Shown here one piece after another: positions 56,111 to 64,000 of a stretch of 64,000 bases of DNA. A model generated the notes under the pieces. That model made no database searches. It worked only from the letters and a program-made list of their open reading frames with translations, and had not been told where the DNA came from. How positions within the stretch are numbered: the stretch's first letter is position 1; the number at the start of each line of letters is the position of its first letter. The translations under genes and the position numbers were made by a program. The stretch is from Lottia gigantea (lineage: Eukaryota > Mollusca > Gastropoda > Lottiidae): positions 1 through 64,000 of the forward strand of contig NW_008707266.1 in the NCBI RefSeq assembly GCF_000327385.1, read 5' to 3'.

Positions 56111-58296
56111 TGTGGGTTTCTATGATCTATCTAGACGTTCAAAGGCAGTAATAATTAGCACTTTTCTGTTAGAACAAGAACAATGTCTGATGAATGAATA
56201 TATTCGTCTTGACAAAATCATTCACATTTTTACACCATTGTACACATTAGTATTCTGTATGACCTCCCTCTGAGTGTTATTCATACATTACTATAGGCAC
56301 TAGGGTATATTTTACTAAATGTCACGAATATCAATGAAGCTTGCATGTGTTAAGTTCATCATTAACGTATGTAGATGTCGAGAATCGTGGTTATCACAAA
56401 ATGATTCACGGCATTACGCTAGTGGCATATTCAGAAGGTAGTAGATAGTTCCAATTAGTTTTTAATGGTATGACATTACAATGTGGTCTTTTTCAGATAA
56501 GATCTGAAACCCACAAACGGTAATTTATGCGCTCAGACAGGGTCCAATTTAAGTGGTATCGTATCTGCATATCAAATCAAATTGTAAATTTGTCATAATT
56601 TTGCCAAATCTAGTAATATTAGGCAACGTTCAAGGTCTCTATAAACCTCGACGAACAATGGACAGTTTTGTATAGAAAAAGCTTGTACCATATCTAAAAG
56701 TATTATTATTTTATTATATTTTTCTAGACGTCATTTGTGACATCGATTTGCAGTCTACAACTGGAACACTTTGAATTGCTACAGAATTTTTATGAAATGG
56801 GAATCAAATTATTTAATTTAAATAGTAACGTTTTTCATACGTTTTACTTCAAGGGAAGTAATTCAATGTACTTGTATTTGACCACTGAGGCTAGTTATGA
56901 AAAATTTCAAAACCCATACTTAGGTATGTCAGTATTAAATAAGTCCGTCAGAGGGTTGTAAATCGGCGACACATAAGAAACCTTCGGAGTACTGTAATTC
57001 GAAGCGAAGCACGGAGGTACAATGAGTACCTCTCAATATTCTCTGACAAGAATCATTCTTCTCAACTTCTACCTCCGCTCTTTCTACCTACCGACTCTCT
57101 CTCTTTACGTGCCCTCTGACACGAATCATTGCCTCTCTGAATCATCCTCCATACTTTCTACGTACCGAAATTCGCCCACATTCTTATACTCTCACAAACT
57201 GTCGTCCTCCACCGTTTAAAATTATCATGTAGTGTTCGGTAGGCTGTTCCCCTTATACTTCCTCTCATCTTCTTGTCCTCAAAGAAGGCCCTTGTTTTTA
57301 CCCATACTCTCCTCATCTCTACGCAATAATGTTCCAGCTTGACTTCTTTCTTCGACCTCTTATAATCCTGAATAGGAATTTTCCTAGAGATGGCCTAGTT
57401 CTAGGTGCTGCAAATTTTGGGGTTCTAGTATATCTAAGAACATACACAATTAGTTAAGAAAAATACTATACGTAACGAAATTGAAAAATATTATCGTAAA
57501 AATCTGCTCTACCTGTTTGTTGAAATAACTTTTGAATTAATGCGAGATTCGGTATTTATTTGTAACAGTTCTGACATTTCTTTTTCTGCTATTTTCTTTA
57601 TTACCTGTATTTACACAATGTAAGTAATGACGGATGGTTTGCGTCGCCGTGGAATCCTCGGTATGCTATATTAGTTCTGGTTTGAAATGGTATTGTTTAT
57701 TTTTCTGTAATTGATTCCACAAGAATTTCTAGATTGGTTGTTGGTTACACTATGTATTATCTATTGTCGAAATTTCTGAATTTTCCATTTGGTACTTCTT
57801 CAAACGTTGAAAAATACTTACATGTTTTATAAATTATCTTATTTCATTACAAAAATCAAATAATTAAAGTTCATTGAACAAGAATTGGAGCTTATTTAGA
57901 AAGTAACAGAAATATTGTTCGTAACGATCATAAATTGCGTCCTCAAAAACATCGTCAAGCTGGGAATTAACCAGAATTATAAAAGAAAAGGGACTAACTT
58001 CCTTTCAGATGACCATCAGCTCACGCGAATTAGTATATTATATTAGCACACAATATCATTTATTAGCGATTTGACCAATTACAGCGGATCAGAGTTATAC
58101 AACTTCCTAACGTGGTTTTTATATTATATTGTGTAGTATTGTATATAACACATATATAATAAAATAGTATCATAATTTGATATTTGTAATTTATTAATTG
58201 CAAACATTTAGCACCAATAAAAACACATTTATAGGTTTGGAGAACGCTGGAATACAATGCTAATATTTGTTGCAAAAATGATTTTGGTGTGCTTCT

Positions 58297-58445
58297 TAAA
58301 GGGATTGTATAGAAGTTTTCATAATTTTGAATGTATATCGGGGACACTGATAGCACCAATTAACACCATTCCAATTTTCAGTCAGACGCCTGTGCTTCAT
58401 GCAATTCAACTAAAACAAAGTGTTTTATCGCAAAATATGTTTATC
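58297..58445 (+). mobile_element. Family B left arm, copy 4
   Basis: Begins TTAAAGGGATTGTATAGAAG and continues with TGTATATCGGGGACACTGAT, CACCATTCCAATTTTCAGTC and AGACGCCTGTG, matching the left arm of the copy at 5457. The right arm is missing. Confidence 0.65.
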
Positions 58446-60334
58446 ACACAGGGCCCATCGGCCCCCCGTGTGTGTACAAGGGTGTCGCCTCATAGTTAAT
58501 AACTGATAAATGGAATCCAGGATATAAAGAAGCCCTACATTTGTTTCCATAGGTTTCCACTGAAATATGAAGAAAAATAAGTAACCCATTATTGTCAAAT
58601 CACAGAAGAAATCACAAATGTTTTGCATTTAACTCCTTTTTGTATTAAACAATAATTTATCGTAAATTGGCTTTCTGTAACGTTTTATGAAAACAGTTAA
58701 AGCACTCGCTATATTTCCCTCAGGCCTTAGTTCATGATTTGAAATTACTACTTTCAATCATGTCGTGGAATCAATTTTACCAAGTGAATATTCTTAAGAC
58801 GTTAGAGTGTATTGAAAAATCTTTCTTCCGCATTCGTCTATACATGACATTAAGTTCTAGAGAATATCCATTCCTCGGTGAAGGATGTATAGTTTGTTTC
58901 AAATATATTTCCAGTAGAATATAATGAATGAGTTTTATGAGGTTACTTCAATTTATTCCATCTTCGTGTACCAGTAGAATTAGTATACCGTATCATTTTC
59001 AAAAAATTTTGCTTACACATTTATGTCGGGGTATTAACAATTTGGGCTTTGGTGACTCGATATTCGAATTTCGTAATACGCATAATATCGAAAATACTTT
59101 TTAGAACTCGAAACCATTCGATGTACACATTTTAGTGCCCCATTATCGAAATGCCTGCTTATTAATTCTTCTGTTACGTAGATAATATATAGAACAAAAT
59201 AAACGATGCAATAATAGGTTCATGTCTTACACGAATAATTTTGTGTTAACACCTTGTCATTAGTAAATTGCATGACATAGTAAATTGCATGAAATAGTGT
59301 ACTGAAGATTACTCAAAAACTTGAAGTAAACCAGTACAGAAAAGCCTACAAGTTCTTGAGTGCTGCGTTCAAAACAGTTGCTTAAATTGGTTAGGGTCAA
59401 TACTTTTCTACTAAATATGCTACACAGCAGAAGTTCAGTTAGTTCCTCACCCAAGTGCTAATTAGTCCACATTGGTATATTCAAGGAATTGAAAGGCTGT
59501 CTTCATAACTTTGCCAGCCAGTGGCATTTGTATGAATTAAAAGGTAGAGGGACTTAATAGGGGTCACATAATTAGATAATCATCGTACCGCTTCTAAAAG
59601 AACATGGTTCCAATTACAAACCGGACGTCTGTAATTCCACAGAAAGATATAATTTGATAATAGTATGATGTCACGATCGCGAATGCCATTCAGGTCAAAT
59701 GATATAAGAAATATTGACGCTATGATCAGGTTTTTCTGAAATTTACAGATGCAGATTTGGTTTTCGAGTGAATACAATGCTTCATCTTCGCACTGTGTTT
59801 CGTGCAAACCACTTTGCCCTGATTTCGTTCAAGTGCAATATCATATGAATTCACTAAACATCCTATCTGGCAATAACCATAAGTAGAAAATGAGATTAGA
59901 AGTGCATTGTAATTACATTTATATAATGCGTCTTCTGATGTCTTGATCTTCAACTTATCGTCACTTTCATCGATAAATATAAAACCATTTATTATAATTG
60001 TTGAAAAAATAAGAAATGATAACGTTAGTGTATATGTGTGTTAGCAAAGTTTTTTCAAAATGTTAAACTAGAAAAATGTGAACCAAGTTCTTGTTTTATT
60101 GCAGAAATTGTTTATATTTTCTTCTACTCCATTTCACTTATCTGTAGATACACGATACAGTAAATGTCAGCCTAGTTGAAATATTTACAATTTTCATCTC
60201 TATTTTGGTTTGATACGAGTCTTACAACAAACAAGAGTTCTTTCGAAATATCAAGTCTCTTTACAGCCTACTCACCCAATGTTTGTCAACATCCTTAAAT
60301 CTAGGGCAAGAGTGAATATTGCTATATGTAGTTA

Positions 60335-60985
60335 ATATGATGTCTATAAAACATACCAAAAAGGTGAAGTCTATAAAACATACAAAAAAGGTGATGTCCA
60401 TAAAACATACCAAAAAGAAGGTGATGTCTATAAAACATACCAAATAGGTGATGTCTATAAACATACCAAAAAGGTGATGTCAATAAACATACCAAAAAGG
60501 TGATGTCTATAAAACATATCCAAAAGGTGATGTCTATAAACATACCAAAAAGGTGATGTCTATAAACATACCAAAAAGGTGATGTCTATAAAACATATCA
60601 AAAAGGTGATGTCTACAAAACATACCAAAAAGGTGATGTCTATAAAACATACCAAAAGGTAATGTCTACAAAAATACCAAAAATGTGACGTCTACAAAAC
60701 ATACCTTAAAGATGCTGTCTATAAAACATACAAAAAAGGTGATGTCTTTAAAACATATCAAAAAGGTGATGTCTATAAAACATACCAAAAAGGTGATGTT
60801 TTTTAAACATATCAAAAAGGTGATGTCTATAAAACATACCAAAAAGGCGATGTTTTTTAAACATATCAAAAAGGTGATGTCTATAAAACATACAAATATG
60901 GTGATGTCTATAAAACGTACCAAAAAGGTGATGTCTACAAAACATACCTTAAAGATGCTGTCTATCAAACATACAAAATGTTGGT
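60335..60985 (+). repeat. 27-bp minisatellite, about 24 copies
   Basis: Unit GGTGATGTCTATAAAACATA plus CCAAAAA, with 26- and 28-bp variants. A higher-order pattern is visible where units with ATGTTTTTTAAACATATC alternate with standard units (60790-60880). Open frames on both strands here are by-products. Confidence 0.92.
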
Positions 60986-63275
60986 GTCTATCAATCATAC
61001 CAAATGGAACCGCTAAATTAAAGGGAAGTAAAAGGGAATACATTCATTATCATAAAGGAACTGTCCAAATTCTATCGATTTAAGCAAACTTGGACATAGG
61101 TTTTGATCTTACATAAAATAATATACTGGACCGTGGCAGGATAGAATTCTCGCTGAAAGATTTATACCTCTTCTATTCAATTCCTTATTTTTATGAATAG
61201 GACAGAATGTTATTGGCCTTGTTTTGAGATCTCTTAAACATTGTACAGTAGCATCCCAAATGAAGAACATCATCAAAGCCAAGAAAGTAATATTGTTTGT
61301 TTGGTATCTTTACAGAGAAGCTGTAGATATGTCCTCTGTATATAAAGCGCCATAAAACCTGTAAACCAAGACCTGTGAATCCCTAGATAAATTGTCATAT
61401 AAATAAACAAAGGTAAAAATATATGTAAAGAAAGTGTCTGGAAGCATGCGTAATTGTACAGACATAGCCGATAAATATATTATACAGAAATAACAAGAAT
61501 TGCCTTAATGTACATGTTACTTATTTTTAACTAATGGTCATACTGCCAGAGGACTTCCCCTGAGACTTGTTACAATTTTGATATTGCATGCTCACACAGT
61601 ACGAAGGTGAAGGTTAATACTTGCTTAAAGCAACTGGAAACCATATTATCCTATAGAAATATAGAGTACAGTTGCACAGCATACTTTTTTGATCCTGGCT
61701 TGGCTATAGAACTGGTCACGCCATGCAGTCTGCAACCGTGCCAGTTAGGACCTAGTTAGAATACAGATTGTTGCGTAATCAGATGATCCTGGTAGTTCGG
61801 AACTAAAAAAACCGACGAAAAACAAATCCTTCGTAAGATATAAGCAAGTGTCAGAAATATTATCCAGTAGCTATTAAGCCATTGGGGTATATTCACGTCG
61901 CAATATTACCATCAAGTGATAAATCAGTAGTAAACATCAAAATAAATTTGATTCATTACGGAGGTAGATTCAGCTTAACATAATCTATGGAGACTTATTC
62001 TTTCCAGCTTTATATTTTTCTTTAATTTTCATCGTTTAAGACCATGGGACTTGTTGTCAAAAACATCACACATATTTAAATAATTGCTTGAGATCTGATT
62101 GGCTGATGTAGGAACTTATATAAGATCCAACCAATGGAGAATTCTTGTTATTGAATTCCATAATAACGCAAAATGCGTTGTTTCTGACAAATTCTCAGAA
62201 GTTCTCTCTTGTGAATGTCTGACCTATTACAGGAATTTTAAAACTTTGGTTCCTCATTACATCAGAAAAATATTCCCGGAACATCGTGGTGTTAAAATTC
62301 CAATATTCAATATCATTCCGACTCATGCCAAAATCATTGTTATGTTATTTTTTATAAATGAATAATAGTCACGAAACCGTCTTTGCTTTGAACTCCCATT
62401 TGACAAATCGAATATTTTGTCCTTATAGATTAGACGCGATGGAACCAACATTGTTAGCATTCTATTAGGAAATCTGAAATAAAAGGAAATGGAAAAGAGT
62501 GTTTTAAGTCATACTCTTTTGCACCTAATAGGCTATGGTTCATGAAGAGAGAGACTTTGCCATGGAAGCGACATATCACGGAATTAAACGAAATAGTTAT
62601 CTAATGATAATTAGATTTCATTTCACCCTTCTTGATTAACTTTTACCGAGGTGTCTTGAAGGAGCACCTCCGTCTGTTTGCCCTAACCAAACGACAAGAG
62701 GCATTTTACATACTAACCCTCTGACCTGCATCAATGGGTCGGGATTGCTATCTGAATAAGTTTGAGATTGAAGAACTTTGTATAGTATAGTATAGTATTC
62801 TAAGCAGAGGTAGGTCCTATCGACTATCTTTCCAGATACGGTAAAATAAATCCTTACACTCAAAAATTCATCTTCTTTCCGAATCTTAGCACATTGCCCT
62901 GTCTTGGTCTGTTCTTTATTTTAGAATAAAAAGCTTGATGACGCTCGGGTGATACACATTGTGCAAGAACACCGGTAATAAATTGGCAGCTCTTATTATT
63001 TATGGATGTACATAGCCTTTATAATTACCTGATCTACCTCTAGGTAATAAATTACATCAGAGTAACAGTGAATTTAACCCATATCAAAATATAGCATAAC
63101 TTTATTTAGCTCGCGATCTTATATTAAGAATCTTTGACGTAATGAGTAGAAAAACAATTCTACCCTGAAGGTGTCTGATATCAACCTTGGTGAACTTTTA
63201 TTACCCCAAACGTAAATATGGTCCCAGGGGTAAAAGAGTTAGTCTGATTTTTAAAATAGATCTAAAGATGGTGTA

Positions 63276-63445
63276 ATTTGCTTGGTTAAGTCGAACAAAT
63301 GGTGGTCGTTGGTCCTTACGGCGTGTAAAAGTTTGAACTTGAATAAGTCATATTTCCTAAATATTCCGTTCTTGCTAATCTTGGAAAGATCAATGCCACG
63401 AGATATGATCAGAAATTCCTCGTGAACGTAAGTTGTCTTCCTTGC
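63276..63445 (+). mobile_element. tRNA-derived SINE, copy 2
   Basis: Shares TTGGTTA-GT-CGAACAAATGGTGGTC, GGTCCTTA (B-box region) and the body block ATTCCTCGTGAACGTAAG with 29290-29430. The A-box half is eroded. Confidence 0.6.
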
Positions 63446-64000
63446 CTTTTCGCGTTTTCTTGCGTTTGGTGGTGGATATCATATGAGCGTCACATATTAG
63501 ATTTTCAATTAGAAGCTATCATAGGTGCGAGTATTGGCGAATACTCAAAATCATGCCTTTAGAGGAAAGTAACATGGATAACAAAGGGCAGGGGCAAATA
63601 CATATCTTTAAAGTTTAAATTGATAGCAATTTGATTGTTGGTGGACTGAAAAATGCTGTCTTGTATTGAGTATAGGCTTCTGTATTTTGTCAGTTTTAAC
63701 ATTGCTTTCATTCAATCAAATTTTAGTTGTCATTGCCATTGAATCCACTGTTAAATTCTGGACGTCCTCTCAAATTGTACTTTAAGAGATACTTCCTTCT
63801 TTCACGAGACCAACATCAATTATGGCCTGCCCTGTATCTCATTATGTCAGTTCTACAGAATCCTTCTTTGTTCTTCCAGACTCGTATTATCATGAATCAT
63901 CCCCTGTCATGTATAGTTGTATAGTTAATAGTTGAATAGTTCAAGGACCAATGTGTCCTTCTTATTCCGCTGATCTTTGATCCAGTGAATAGTCGAATGG

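Larger units (their letters stand above)
47211..64000. other. Gene-poor region with repeats
   Basis: No gene was recognised on either strand in 16.8 kb. Recognised contents are listed separately: minisatellites at 48501, 52425 and 60335, copies of families B, D, E, G and H, a decayed long-unit repeat at 54770-56110 and a SINE at 63276. Stretches 50250-51310, 53050-54770, 56110-58290, 58450-60330 and 60990-63270 show only AT-rich sequence, a CT-rich stretch at 57055-57260 and a TATAG run near 62781, with no gene or element I can name. Confidence 0.55.

Noticed and set aside
60666-61083. Lys-rich frame on plus and hydrophobic frame on minus strand
   Set aside because: Both arise from the 27-bp minisatellite.
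62099-62365. 88-codon frame as an exon
   Set aside because: No ATG at its start, no convincing splice sites and no recognisable domain.

Overview
This is a eukaryotic, AT-rich, intron-containing window with long introns and many minisatellites. It is most likely from a mollusc, perhaps a gastropod such as a limpet. The clues are the gene set (a CNNM transporter, secreted Kunitz and clip-type protease-homologue genes, an intronless aminergic-like receptor) and an interspersed element that begins with a GGGCGTAT hairpin followed by a CCGT-repeat tract, which I know from molluscan genomes. The species call is an inference.

Layout. (1) 2-13660, plus strand: the 3' two-thirds of a CNNM-family magnesium/metal transporter in six exons, all joined in phase 1, with a 9.4 kb intron full of small mobile elements and a 41-bp minisatellite ending just before an exon. 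(2) 14098-14381: an unidentified open exon-like stretch. (3) 16936-20935, minus strand: a complete four-exon gene for a secreted protein with three Kunitz domains; the third has lost the Cys14-Cys38 disulphide pair and none has a Lys/Arg P1 residue. (4) 22046-26109, plus strand, head to head with the Kunitz gene and with start codons about 1.1 kb apart: a complete seven-exon gene for a secreted clip/big-defensin-like plus trypsin-like protein in which all three catalytic residues are replaced (His to Tyr, Asp to Asn, Ser to Asn). (5) 26175-45077: gene-poor DNA with interspersed and tandem repeats. (6) 45078-46553: an intronless rhodopsin-class receptor related to muscarinic/histamine receptors but with Arg instead of Asp at position 3.32. 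(7) 46554-64000: no gene recognised; minisatellites, foldback elements and a tRNA-derived SINE.

The most striking structure is in the protease homologue. The end of exon 4, together with its 5' splice site and the first 26 intronic bases, is amplified 14 times as a 66-bp tandem array (23486-24409). The unit is a multiple of three and has no stop, so any surviving donor gives an in-frame protein longer by multiples of 22 residues, in the loop just before the former catalytic Asp. Six of the 14 copies keep a GT donor; eight carry AT. Together with the divergent, inhibitor-like Kunitz gene this looks like a fast-evolving secreted, possibly immune or haemolymph, locus.

At least ten small interspersed families (called A-K here) recur within the window and were found by comparing the window with itself. 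No retrovirus, LTR element, Polinton or toxin remnant was recognised.
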